Positions 15,822-23,757 of a stretch of DNA of 64,000 nt are shown here, in pieces; position 1 is the stretch's first letter; every line of letters begins with the position of its first letter. The notes under the pieces were generated by a model. That model saw nothing but the letters and a program-made list of their open reading frames with translations, did no database searches and was not told where the DNA came from. The position numbers and the translations under genes are program-made. This DNA is from Bacteroidia bacterium. Its GTDB lineage: Bacteria > Bacteroidota > Bacteroidia > NS11-12g > UBA955. Location of the stretch: NCBI GenBank assembly GCA_023653095.1, contig JAMNXP010000009.1, forward strand, positions 34,206-98,205, given 5' to 3'.

Positions 15822-16523
15822 ATGAAAATGAAATATTTTGTATTTGTAATTATTAGTTTGGTCATAGATTCGATTTTCGCTCAGTCAGATAGTTTGAAAA
15901 ACAACAGCATTTCATTAGGTATAGAAATAGGTGCAATAAAATCTATTTTTTTGAATAATTATCCTCAAAATAATAATTTTACACCCGGATTATTCCAGCC
16001 TTTCACCGAATATATTCCGCCGCATACAATTGGTGTTAAAATTTTGAATGGGTCAAAATATGTAATTGGGTTTAACTATATCTATTTTGGCAAAAGTAAT
16101 TCTTCTAATCACAGAATTCAAGGTGATGTAATAAATAGATCTTATCATGCTATTTCGGCAGAATTGGGCAAATGTATAGAATATAATAATTTCACATTAA
16201 GCCCAAACTTTAATATTAATTATAAATTATCGGGAATTGAAGCAGTTCTGGTGGGTTATATTCCAGGCAGTTGGGGAGAGCCCGTTATACAAACTTTTCA
16301 ATATAATAGCTTTGGTATAGGTTTTGGTAGTACGATCAAATACTATGTTTTACCTAATTTTTACATTTCAACAGATTTGAGATATTCGCATAATTTTGAA
16401 AAAAATAAACCTTTAGGAAAGCCACTAGGTGGATTTGAAGAATTTTATAAAAACTATCGTGTAAATCGAGATGCAATAACATTGTCTTTGAATTTTGGTT
16501 ATCAAATAAAAATCAGGAATTAG
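15822..16523 (+). CDS. Putative outer-membrane beta-barrel protein
   Basis: A 233-residue protein with a clear signal peptide (MKMKYFVFVIISLVIDSIFAQ). Alternating aromatic/polar strands follow throughout, for example YVIGFNYIYFGKS, FTLSPNFNINYKL, FGIGFGSTIKYYVL and AITLSLNFGYQIKI, ending in a typical barrel strand. No named family is recognised. The pattern fits the 8-stranded outer-membrane barrels frequent in Bacteroidota. It lies 96 bp after the T9SS cargo gene in the same direction and may be its surface partner, but nothing in the sequence proves this. Confidence 0.7.
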   Translation: MKMKYFVFVIISLVIDSIFAQSDSLKNNSISLGIEIGAIKSIFLNNYPQNNNFTPGLFQPFTEYIPPHTIGVKILNGSKYVIGFNYIYFGKSNSSNHRIQGDVINRSYHAISAELGKCIEYNNFTLSPNFNINYKLSGIEAVLVGYIPGSWGEPVIQTFQYNSFGIGFGSTIKYYVLPNFYISTDLRYSHNFEKNKPLGKPLGGFEEFYKNYRVNRDAITLSLNFGYQIKIRN

Positions 16524-16667
16524 CCCATTTAGGATGAATGTATATTATATAACACATTCTGATGTTAAATTCAAACGGGGGAGCTTAAACACAAATTACG
16601 GTGCAAAATTAATATTACAAATAGTCTCAAAATGTAGTATTTATGATAAAATTCACTTTTTAAGAAA

Positions 16668-16691
16668 ATTTAACTTTGTACCAAGTTAAAT
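16668..16691. promoter_or_regulatory. Perfect 9-bp dyad upstream of the Cys-rich secreted protein
   Basis: ATTTAACTT (16668-16676) and AAGTTAAAT (16683-16691) are exact inverted repeats around TGTACC. The dyad ends 9 bp before the start codon and overlaps TAACTTTG (16671-16678), which matches the -7 consensus TAnnTTTG. It could be an operator or an mRNA hairpin at the start. Confidence 0.5.
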
Positions 16692-16700
16692 AGTTCAAAC

Positions 16701-17351
16701 ATGAGACGAATTTTATTTGTATTTCTAAATTGGTTATTTACACAAAATTTATTGGGCTCCAATTCATCAGTGAGATTGGATACATGTAAACCGCACTTTG
16801 ACAACTTCATTGATTGTCAGTACAATTTATATAAAGTAGGTTTCTGGGTGGACACAATAGGTTCTACCGTACCGGGCAAAATGCATATACATAGTTGGCT
16901 TAGAAATCAAATATTAATGTATGGCTGTTGGTATGAAGACACCTTTCATTATTCACAAAACATCGAACCTACCTTTTTGTGTGGGGTATGTGAATACAAT
17001 GATTCTGCTATACTCTCAGAATATAATTTACCTTCAAACTCAAAAACATATAAGTTCTACTCCATCGATGATAACACCCTAAATGGCCATACATTATTCG
17101 ATTATATAGATAGAGCCCATTATGAAAATCTCTTCAACATCCTTTCATTAGATATTCCTTATTGTTGCGATAAAACAGTACCACCTGGAGCCTGCTCGCC
17201 TTGTAATTGTGCAATTGGTCAAATTGAATGGTCAATAAATAATTTTGCAGCAAAGCCTGCTCGAGGAATATTTTGGAAAAACAATTGCACACGGGCATGG
17301 TATACCGAGAAAAAATATTGGTTGACAGCACCGAGTAGATTGGCGACATAA
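16701..17351 (+). CDS. Secreted Cys-rich protein of unknown function
   Basis: A 216-residue protein with a signal peptide (MRRILFVFLNWLFTQNLLG). It has many cysteines, including CGVC and a cluster CCDKTVPPGACSPCNC near residues 155-175, which suggests disulfide bonds or metal binding outside the cell. No family is recognised. It has no T9SS sorting domain at its end. Its base composition is AT-rich like the rest of the island. The stop is 3 bp from the end of the convergent xerC gene, so this is the last island gene before the housekeeping block. Confidence 0.65.
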   Translation: MRRILFVFLNWLFTQNLLGSNSSVRLDTCKPHFDNFIDCQYNLYKVGFWVDTIGSTVPGKMHIHSWLRNQILMYGCWYEDTFHYSQNIEPTFLCGVCEYNDSAILSEYNLPSNSKTYKFYSIDDNTLNGHTLFDYIDRAHYENLFNILSLDIPYCCDKTVPPGACSPCNCAIGQIEWSINNFAAKPARGIFWKNNCTRAWYTEKKYWLTAPSRLAT

Positions 17352-17354
17352 CCA

Positions 17355-18230
17355 CTATTTCCTAGGATGCAAATTGTGAATCTTCTTGAGTTTTTCAAAA
17401 GAATTCTTTGTATACACCTGCGTGGCGGCCAAATTAGCATGTCCCAGCAAATCTTTGATGGCCATAAGATTGGCCCCGTTATTGAGCATGTGAGTAGCAA
17501 ACGAATGACGTAAGACATGCGGACTGGTCTTTGATGCGTGCGAAAAAAGTCGCAAATAATGGTTCACCAATCTATAAACCAACACGGGGTAAAATGGCTC
17601 ACCGCTTTCTCGTTCGAAAACGCTATAACGTCCCCCGGAACAAGAATGATACAACTTCAATAAATCAGACAATTCCGGGTGCAACGGAAGTATCCTCACC
17701 TTGTTGCGTTTACCCAAGACCCGAAGGGAGTTTCGCGCAAAATCAACGTCTGTCCACTTCAAACCAATGAGCTCCGACAAACGCATGCCGGTGGTGTACA
17801 ACAACAAAAGCAACAATCTATCGCGCTCGCCGTGCTCCACTTCGCCCCAAGGAAATCGCTCAAACAAATCGTGAAGGTCTCTGGCAGGAATGTCTTTAAC
17901 CAAATGTTTGGGCATTTTGGGCGCCACCACTTTGGCCATGGGATTTTGATCTAGATAACTGCGCTCGCGTAAATACTTGAAGTACGCGCGCAACGAAGAC
18001 AGTTTCCGGTTGATGGAACGAGCCTTGATATCGTTCGACATCAAATCAGCCATCCAACTGCGGATATGCAGTGATTTCAACTGAGCCAAACTCGGATTTC
18101 CCAATGATTGCAAATAGGCATTAAATTGATCTAAATCAATTTGGTAGGCCTTGACCGTGTGAGGACTCATTCTCTTGTTCTTGGCTAAATAATCCAAAAA
18201 CGCGGAAATATGCTCCTCAAAATTGGGCAT
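17355..18230 (-). CDS. xerC: Tyrosine recombinase XerC/XerD family
   Basis: A 291-residue recombinase with all catalytic residues: Arg150 (TTGMRLSEL), Lys174 (GKRNK), His238 and Arg241 (HVLRHSF), His264 (LLGHANL) and Tyr273 (QVYTKNSF). The N-terminal SAM-like DNA-binding domain (1-105) is complete. Length and motifs fit housekeeping XerC, which with XerD resolves chromosome dimers at dif. It is not a phage-type integrase. It lies 6 bp after the RidA-type gene and ends against the accessory island. In Bacteroidota xerC normally follows rpsU directly; here the two converge across 9.2 kb. Confidence 0.92.
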   Translation of the reverse strand: MPNFEEHISAFLDYLAKNKRMSPHTVKAYQIDLDQFNAYLQSLGNPSLAQLKSLHIRSWMADLMSNDIKARSINRKLSSLRAYFKYLRERSYLDQNPMAKVVAPKMPKHLVKDIPARDLHDLFERFPWGEVEHGERDRLLLLLLYTTGMRLSELIGLKWTDVDFARNSLRVLGKRNKVRILPLHPELSDLLKLYHSCSGGRYSVFERESGEPFYPVLVYRLVNHYLRLFSHASKTSPHVLRHSFATHMLNNGANLMAIKDLLGHANLAATQVYTKNSFEKLKKIHNLHPRK

Positions 18231-18236
18231 GAGATT

Positions 18237-18653
18237 TTAATCTATGGTAGCAATCACCTTAAGCTCAATGGCTATGGGTGTAGGCAAGCAATTGATTTCG
18301 AGGGTGGTTCTGCAAGGAGGATTTTCACCGAAATATTCGGCCCAAAGGCGGTTGTAGGTTTTGAAATCGTCTTTCATATTGGTAAGAAAAACGGTCACAT
18401 CCACAATTTTATCCCAAGAAGATCCAGCATCTTCCAAAATCCACCGCACATTCTGAAACACCGATCTGCATTGGGTTTCGATATCGTAACTTTCAATTTC
18501 ACCGGCTTCGTTGAGTTCAACTCCGGGAATTTTCTTGGTGCCTTTTTCTCTAGGACCCACTCCACTTAAAAACAACAAATTCCCCACTCTACGCGCGTGA
18601 GGATATAAACCTACAGGCTCTGGAGCCTTATTGCTATTCAATGCTTCACTCAT
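18237..18653 (-). CDS. RidA-family protein, 2-aminomuconate deaminase type
   Basis: A 138-residue RidA/YjgF-fold protein. The phrases GLYPHARRVGNLLFLSGVG and VDVTVFLTNMKDDFKTYN, the Arg in PCRTTLEI and the end LPTPIAIELKVIAT match the 2-aminomuconate deaminase branch. That branch releases ammonia from 2-aminomuconate in the kynurenine/3-hydroxyanthranilate branch of tryptophan breakdown. An aminomuconate-semialdehyde-type dehydrogenase lies at 57339 in the same window, supporting the assignment. A general imine deaminase role is the alternative. It sits in a minus-strand run, 10 bp after the WD40 gene and 6 bp before xerC. Confidence 0.85.
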   Translation of the reverse strand: MSEALNSNKAPEPVGLYPHARRVGNLLFLSGVGPREKGTKKIPGVELNEAGEIESYDIETQCRSVFQNVRWILEDAGSSWDKIVDVTVFLTNMKDDFKTYNRLWAEYFGENPPCRTTLEINCLPTPIAIELKVIATID

Positions 18654-18663
18654 AAATTAGACT

Positions 18664-19740
18664 TTATTTTTTTGATGCTGCTGGCTTCACTTTCGCGGGA
18701 GCTGTTGCTGGCTTAGCGGGCTTTGCGCCTTTTGCGGCAGCTGGCTTCTTCACAAAAACGGTATACGGGGTTTTATATAAGGCAACGCCGTAAAACGGCC
18801 CTTTTTGGTGTGATGCCACAGCCAAAGCGGTCATATCAGGCAACCATTGTGCCTGGCGGGCATTGCTACCCATGGGAGGAATGTTTGATACTTCCAGACC
18901 CGTTTGAACCGACCAAACCTTCACTTCTCCGTTGTTGCATGTACTCAACAAGTAACGATCGTCTGATGAAAACTCAACCGATGTCACCTTCCAACCGTGT
19001 CCTTCCAAAGTGAAAAGCACTTGCTTGGTAGCAATATTGAAAATGCGGATGGTTTTATCATCGCTTCCCGTTGCAATGAGCTTGCGATTGTGTGAAATGT
19101 CGATGCAATTTACTCTGCCAGAATGTCCCATAAAAATGGAATTCACTTTACCTCTAGCGCTCAACTCCACTACCTGTGTGCTGTTGGTTGCCAAGATAAA
19201 ATGTCCCTTTCTAGGGGAAAGAACAAACCCATTGATGGCTTCTTTGTGATTGACCGTGAAGGGAGCCGACTTGGCCTTGAGGACGTCGGTAATTTTGAAA
19301 ATCTTGATAGATTTATCGGTGCTGGAGGTTAAAATGAAACTGTCTTGGGGATCAAACTGAACTTGAGTGACGGGCTGGGCGTGATCACGTGAACTAAACT
19401 TCAACGCTCCGCTTTTGGTTTCATACACTCTGAAAGTATAATCTTTAGAAGCGGTAACTAAATATTGGCCGTTGTTGGAAATTGCGATAGACGTGATTCC
19501 GCCGTGATGCCCGGTGAACAACCGCTCAAATTCAAAGGGAGATGCACTGTCTTTTCTTGAATAAAGTCGAACGTTGTTATCAAACCCACCGCTGGCAAGC
19601 ATGAGTCCGCTGTTCGATATTTCAACTACTTCTACAGCAGCGGTATGGCCGTCTAAGTAACGCTGAAAATTAATGGTATCTTGAGCCCAAGCCGAAGCCA
19701 TAGACCAAAAACCAAAAGCAAGTGTAAGTAAGTTTTTCAT
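18664..19740 (-). CDS. Exported WD40-repeat protein
   Basis: A 358-residue protein with signal peptide MKNLLTLAFGFWSMASAWAQ. About seven WD40 blades follow: DGHTAAVEVVEISNSGLMLA, FTGHHGGITSIAISNNGQYL, MGHSGRVNCIDISHNRKLI, LEGHGWKVTSVEFSSDDRYL and others. The end (about 330-358) is a low-complexity Ala/Lys/Pro tail. It is likely periplasmic or surface-exposed and a protein-binding propeller; no enzymatic site is visible. Neighbours do not reveal its partner. Confidence 0.85.
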   Translation of the reverse strand: MKNLLTLAFGFWSMASAWAQDTINFQRYLDGHTAAVEVVEISNSGLMLASGGFDNNVRLYSRKDSASPFEFERLFTGHHGGITSIAISNNGQYLVTASKDYTFRVYETKSGALKFSSRDHAQPVTQVQFDPQDSFILTSSTDKSIKIFKITDVLKAKSAPFTVNHKEAINGFVLSPRKGHFILATNSTQVVELSARGKVNSIFMGHSGRVNCIDISHNRKLIATGSDDKTIRIFNIATKQVLFTLEGHGWKVTSVEFSSDDRYLLSTCNNGEVKVWSVQTGLEVSNIPPMGSNARQAQWLPDMTALAVASHQKGPFYGVALYKTPYTVFVKKPAAAKGAKPAKPATAPAKVKPAASKK

Positions 19741-19752
19741 CCCCTCACAAAA

Positions 19753-21099
19753 TTACGCATTATGCTCGGGGGAGAGGTGGGATTGTGGAAAATTTCGATG
19801 AACAAACTCCAATCCTTGGTCTTTCAACCTATCTAAGAGCACATCGCCCCAAGGCTTAAACACGGGAATCAGCACTCCAAATTCATCTATCTCATTATTT
19901 ATCAACAACTCAACACCCAAAGCCAATGGCAAGCCAACGGTTTTAGCCATGGCCGACCTCCCACTGCCCTCACCGGTTACTTTCAGCATACTCTCCAAAC
20001 ACCAAACTTCTCCATCCTGCTCATATTCAGTCAAATGCACCATCACCACTTCGTCTTTATCACCTGAATTCAATTTCCATCTATCCGAAATCACCCTAAG
20101 AAGTACATCTGCGGGTGTTTCATCGGTTGGTAAAATATCAAATTGATCTAGTTTCAAATAATCTATTTTATCCTTTATAGCCTCATTTTCAAAATGATAC
20201 AATTCCCGGCTCTCCATTTCAGCCAACCCTTCGAGCCAATTCAGGAACGTCTCCCCTGCTTGTGGCACTAACCCTAATTCATGAAAGCTTTGACTCTGTG
20301 TTGCTTTGGCATCTACCAACCACTGCCAAGCTTGGCAATATCCGCGACGGCGCAAGGTACCCCTGATCAAAATTTCTATTCCCTCCAAACCATATACGCC
20401 TTCGTAATTCAAAGAATCTCGGTTTGGATACGCGTCAAACTCCTCACCCGTTTCAGTGGTGAACGATTGAGCTTCTCTAAACAATCCCTCAGGCTGAACC
20501 TGTCTTTCGCGCCCGTTTTCACGCCACCTGGATATGCCCCCTTGTCCGGCTTTCACCACGTTCATGGGATTCCAAGTTATTTTGTATTTCCAAGGATTTT
20601 CACCTTCCGAATCTTTGTCAATCAATCCTCCGCAATAACTCTTGAAGGATATAATCTTAGCGCCCCTATTTTTTAGTTCTTGAATAAACTTAGATGCCGA
20701 TAAATGATCAATTCCTGGATCTAAGCCCAACTCATTCATAAAAACCAACCCTTTTTCTTTAGCCAACAAGTGAAGTTCTTTCATTTCCTCAGAGACATAA
20801 GATGCAGTAAACAAATGGGCCGATTTCTCCAAGCACAACCTAGCTACTTTGGGGTGAAAAACAGGCGGCATCATGCTCACCACAATGTCTGATTCCGATG
20901 TAATTCGTTCCAAATTCAGCTCATCGCCCAAATTCATGACCGTGTAATTGACATGGTCAGACTTCGGAAAATCCGTCCAAAGCAAATCAAACGATAGATC
21001 GTAAACGCTCAGTGAGGTAATTTTCTCACCCACCAAACCGGTCAAATATTCAATTAAGTAACCCGCGCTGCGGCCAGCACCCAAAATGGAAACCCTCAT
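19753..21099 (-). CDS. Saccharopine dehydrogenase-like NAD(P)-dependent oxidoreductase
   Basis: A 448-residue protein with a Rossmann motif at the N-terminus (SILGAGRSAGYLIEYL) and the saccharopine reductase/dehydrogenase signature NELGLDPGIDHLSASKFI. The C-terminal domain has the KVTGEGSGRSAMAKTVGLP stretch of that family. Activity on lysine breakdown (saccharopine to aminoadipate semialdehyde and glutamate) is the likely role, though related enzymes act in polyamine metabolism. It is 19 bp downstream of the SpoU-type gene and 12 bp upstream of the WD40 gene on the same strand. Confidence 0.88.
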   Translation of the reverse strand: MRVSILGAGRSAGYLIEYLTGLVGEKITSLSVYDLSFDLLWTDFPKSDHVNYTVMNLGDELNLERITSESDIVVSMMPPVFHPKVARLCLEKSAHLFTASYVSEEMKELHLLAKEKGLVFMNELGLDPGIDHLSASKFIQELKNRGAKIISFKSYCGGLIDKDSEGENPWKYKITWNPMNVVKAGQGGISRWRENGRERQVQPEGLFREAQSFTTETGEEFDAYPNRDSLNYEGVYGLEGIEILIRGTLRRRGYCQAWQWLVDAKATQSQSFHELGLVPQAGETFLNWLEGLAEMESRELYHFENEAIKDKIDYLKLDQFDILPTDETPADVLLRVISDRWKLNSGDKDEVVMVHLTEYEQDGEVWCLESMLKVTGEGSGRSAMAKTVGLPLALGVELLINNEIDEFGVLIPVFKPWGDVLLDRLKDQGLEFVHRNFPQSHLSPEHNA

Positions 21100-21118
21100 A
21101 AATCAAAGGTAAGTTTTG

Positions 21119-21934
21119 TTATTGAAACTGTCGTTGTCTGATGGCCTCATACATCAAAACCGCCGACGCCACCGATACATTCAAACTATCAATCACACCC
21201 AACATGGGCAAATTGATGTTCTGACCTACACCCCTCCACTGATCAGAAACTCCTTCGTGTTCGGTTCCAACCACCAGCGCTGTTCCTTTAGTGAAATCAG
21301 CTTGATAGGCCGGAATGGACCCGTCCATGAAAGTGGTAAATATGGTTATTTCTTGCTTTTTCAGCGCCTCAATGGCTTCAACAGATGCACATTCAATCAC
21401 CGGCACTCGAAAAGAACATCCCAACGAATTGCGAATCACCACCGGGTGAAACGCGTCAATTCTCGAATCACAAATCAACACTCCATCTAAGTTTACGGCT
21501 TCAGCGGTTCTCAAGATGGCGCCCAAATTACCCGGTTTTTCAACGCCTTCAACCACCAAATAAAGTCCATCTTTCTTCAGCTGGCTCAAATCAAACATCG
21601 GTTTGTGTGCTGAAAATTTAAACAATGCCATGGCGTTCTCCACGTCTTCCCTCACCGTCAACGACTTCCACAGTGGCTCAGTCACCTCATTGATGGGCAC
21701 CGATTGAAACGCTTGTTCGCCAAAAGTCTCTTTGAGTTTTTCGGGGGATATAAAATCGGCACAATACACCCATTCCGTCAACTCGAACGACGAAGCCAAA
21801 GCCAACTCAATTTCTTTGAGTCCCTCAACGATAATAATTCCTTCTTTCTTCCGATTCCTATTTTTTTCAATCAGCGATCGAAGCCACTTAAACCAAGTAT
21901 TTTGGCTGCTGCTGATGAATTTCTCATTACTCAT
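21119..21934 (-). CDS. SpoU/TrmH-family RNA 2'-O-methyltransferase
   Basis: A 271-residue SPOUT methyltransferase. Motif 1 reads EKPGNLGAILRTAEAVN, motif 2 TALVVGTEHEGVS, and motif 3 DSLNVSVASAVLMYEA, which builds the trefoil-knot SAM site. The N-terminal domain (about 1-90) resembles the substrate-binding part of RlmB/TsnR-like enzymes. The start is set at ATG 21934 (MSNEKFISS), which overlaps the upstream DUF4199 gene by 8 bp; an in-frame ATG at 21979 would overlap it by 53 bp. The target is probably rRNA or tRNA ribose; which site cannot be read. Confidence 0.9.
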   Translation of the reverse strand: MSNEKFISSSQNTWFKWLRSLIEKNRNRKKEGIIIVEGLKEIELALASSFELTEWVYCADFISPEKLKETFGEQAFQSVPINEVTEPLWKSLTVREDVENAMALFKFSAHKPMFDLSQLKKDGLYLVVEGVEKPGNLGAILRTAEAVNLDGVLICDSRIDAFHPVVIRNSLGCSFRVPVIECASVEAIEALKKQEITIFTTFMDGSIPAYQADFTKGTALVVGTEHEGVSDQWRGVGQNINLPMLGVIDSLNVSVASAVLMYEAIRQRQFQ

Positions 21935-22487
21935 TGAGCCACTGATTCTTGGGCTGTCTAACACGCGTAAAAAGCGCAATGATCAAGGCTAAAAATCCGT
22001 TTACAAACGTCTTGCTGAATACATTTCCAAAGAACGTCAACCACGACTCAGGCACCGACTTTCTAAGCTCTTCCACCATCGAATCTTTGGTAGCTTCACT
22101 GATGAATGTATTGTTCTTCAGTGTTTCGATGTATACCTCCATTTGAATGGCTTTGGTTTGATCAGCCAAGGAACCATCTATGAGCAAATAAAGCATTTGG
22201 TCTGCCAATCCCGAAACAAAAACGGCCACAAAAATCACGCCCATAGCCGTAGCGAGTGCATGTTTGTACTGATAGGTTTCACGCATTTGTCGCTCTGCCA
22301 GTGAGGCCATAATAATTCCACCCAGCATCAATAAGAACGTAAAAAACGGAAACGATGGATTAAAGGCATATTCCCAATGTTGGGTCAAGTAAAACACAAA
22401 CTTCGATGCCAAGATGATGAGACCTGACAGCAATCCATGAAAGTATCGAGGTTTATTGAAGAAATTCTTAATTTTATCCATTCCCAT
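21927..22487 (-). CDS. DUF4199 membrane protein
   Basis: A 186-residue protein with four transmembrane segments (about residues 16-35, 43-60, 78-100 and 155-175). An extracytoplasmic loop of about 45 residues lies between the third and fourth. The layout and the GLLSGLIILASK and FFTFLLMLGGIIMA stretches fit DUF4199, a Bacteroidota family of unknown function. It lies 19 bp after the dihydroorotase-like gene and overlaps the SpoU gene by 8 bp. Confidence 0.82.
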   Translation of the reverse strand: MGMDKIKNFFNKPRYFHGLLSGLIILASKFVFYLTQHWEYAFNPSFPFFTFLLMLGGIIMASLAERQMRETYQYKHALATAMGVIFVAVFVSGLADQMLYLLIDGSLADQTKAIQMEVYIETLKNNTFISEATKDSMVEELRKSVPESWLTFFGNVFSKTFVNGFLALIIALFTRVRQPKNQWLNE

Positions 22488-22506
22488 TATTTAATTTCAA
22501 TTCCCA

Positions 22507-23757
22507 CTATTTATCCAAAAGAGTTTCTATAATTCTGTAATCCAAGGTTTGACCTTTGAGAATCACGTTATAAGCTTTGCTTTGGGGTTGGTCTAATTCA
22601 AAGTTTCCTTTTTGAAATACCGTCAAATTAACCTTCTCTCCCGCTTCTATTTTGGGGACATTCAACCCGTATAATTTTCTGTTACCGTAGGTCAATGAAT
22701 GCAAAATTGCAGACATTTCCTGCTCTGTTTTTCCGCTCAGTAATATGTGCGAAAGGGCATCGTAAGTGGCGGCTCCAAAACGTGCGTAATTGAACTCCAA
22801 TTTCTTATTTTCAACGTCTTCGGGGGTATGATTGGCACAAATTCCGTCAATCACACCATCCACCAATCCTTGAACCAATGCTTTCCTATCTTCCTCAGTT
22901 CTCAAGGGCGGAAGCACTTTGAAATTTGAATCAAATTCACCTACCAACTGGTCTGTGCCATACAAATTCAACGCTGGAACCACAGCAGATATCCTTAACC
23001 CCGCGGCCTTAGCATTTTTAATGATCTCCACCGATTCTTTGGAACTCACTCCTAAAACAATCAAGGGAACATCCAACCATTTAGCTATCTCAATACTCGC
23101 TAATACCTCAACCGTTTCGCTGGCCGTAGGAATTCCTTTCAATCCCAAATTCACACTCAATTCACCTTCATGAACTTCAGCGTTGGTAACCAATTTGGGA
23201 TTATACGCCATCTGCAAGTAGGGGATATTCAACGATTGACAGTATTGCATCAAACGGCTTCTTAAACTTAAGGTGGCCCCACCCATCATTCCATCGGTGA
23301 CCCCAATGCTTCCTGCTTGAGACAGTTCATAAACTTCGGCCATCTCCTTGCCTTCTGCATGCTCCGACGCCAATCCCAGAGGATATAATTTCACTTTTTG
23401 AGACTGTGACTTGTGAATTAACGACTCAATCACAGCGGGTTTCTCTGGCAAAGGATCTGTACCACACAATGCCGCAACCTCGGTAAATCCACCAGCCGCA
23501 GCTGCTAGACAAAAAGTTTCAACCGTTTCCTTCCAAGGTTCACCTGGATCTGGCAAAAAAGAGTAGGCGTCAAACCATCCCCCGGAAACAAAAAGATCAT
23601 TTCCTTTAATGACTTTCACATTTTCGGGAGCGCTGATTGGGGATGTCGAAACCTGGGAAATAACTCCATTTTCAACCAAAATATTCACTCTCTGACCGTT
23701 CAGGGGGTGATTAATATCGTGCAATAAAGCACTTTGAATGAGCACTGAAGAATTCAT
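22507..23757 (-). CDS. Dihydroorotase homologue lacking metal ligands (probably non-catalytic)
   Basis: A 416-residue amidohydrolase-fold protein of dihydroorotase length and arrangement. The HxH pair after strand 1 is replaced by FDAYSFLPDPG. The carboxylated Lys region reads GSIGVTDGMMGG. The expected later His residues are missing (IPYLQMAYN, LGVSSKESVE), and the catalytic Asp region reads ICANHTPEDV. Such a protein cannot hold the two zinc ions of an active PyrC. In other bacteria inactive dihydroorotase homologues (PyrC') support aspartate transcarbamoylase assembly, a possible role here. It overlaps the BatA-like gene by 4 bp. Confidence 0.88.
   Translation of the reverse strand: MNSSVLIQSALLHDINHPLNGQRVNILVENGVISQVSTSPISAPENVKVIKGNDLFVSGGWFDAYSFLPDPGEPWKETVETFCLAAAAGGFTEVAALCGTDPLPEKPAVIESLIHKSQSQKVKLYPLGLASEHAEGKEMAEVYELSQAGSIGVTDGMMGGATLSLRSRLMQYCQSLNIPYLQMAYNPKLVTNAEVHEGELSVNLGLKGIPTASETVEVLASIEIAKWLDVPLIVLGVSSKESVEIIKNAKAAGLRISAVVPALNLYGTDQLVGEFDSNFKVLPPLRTEEDRKALVQGLVDGVIDGICANHTPEDVENKKLEFNYARFGAATYDALSHILLSGKTEQEMSAILHSLTYGNRKLYGLNVPKIEAGEKVNLTVFQKGNFELDQPQSKAYNVILKGQTLDYRIIETLLDK

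Noticed and set aside
17355..18230. XerC as the integrase of the neighbouring accessory island
   Set aside because: Length, motifs and operon context fit housekeeping XerC. No attachment-type core was found at the island edge next to it, and the only direct repeats are 8 kb away around parDE.
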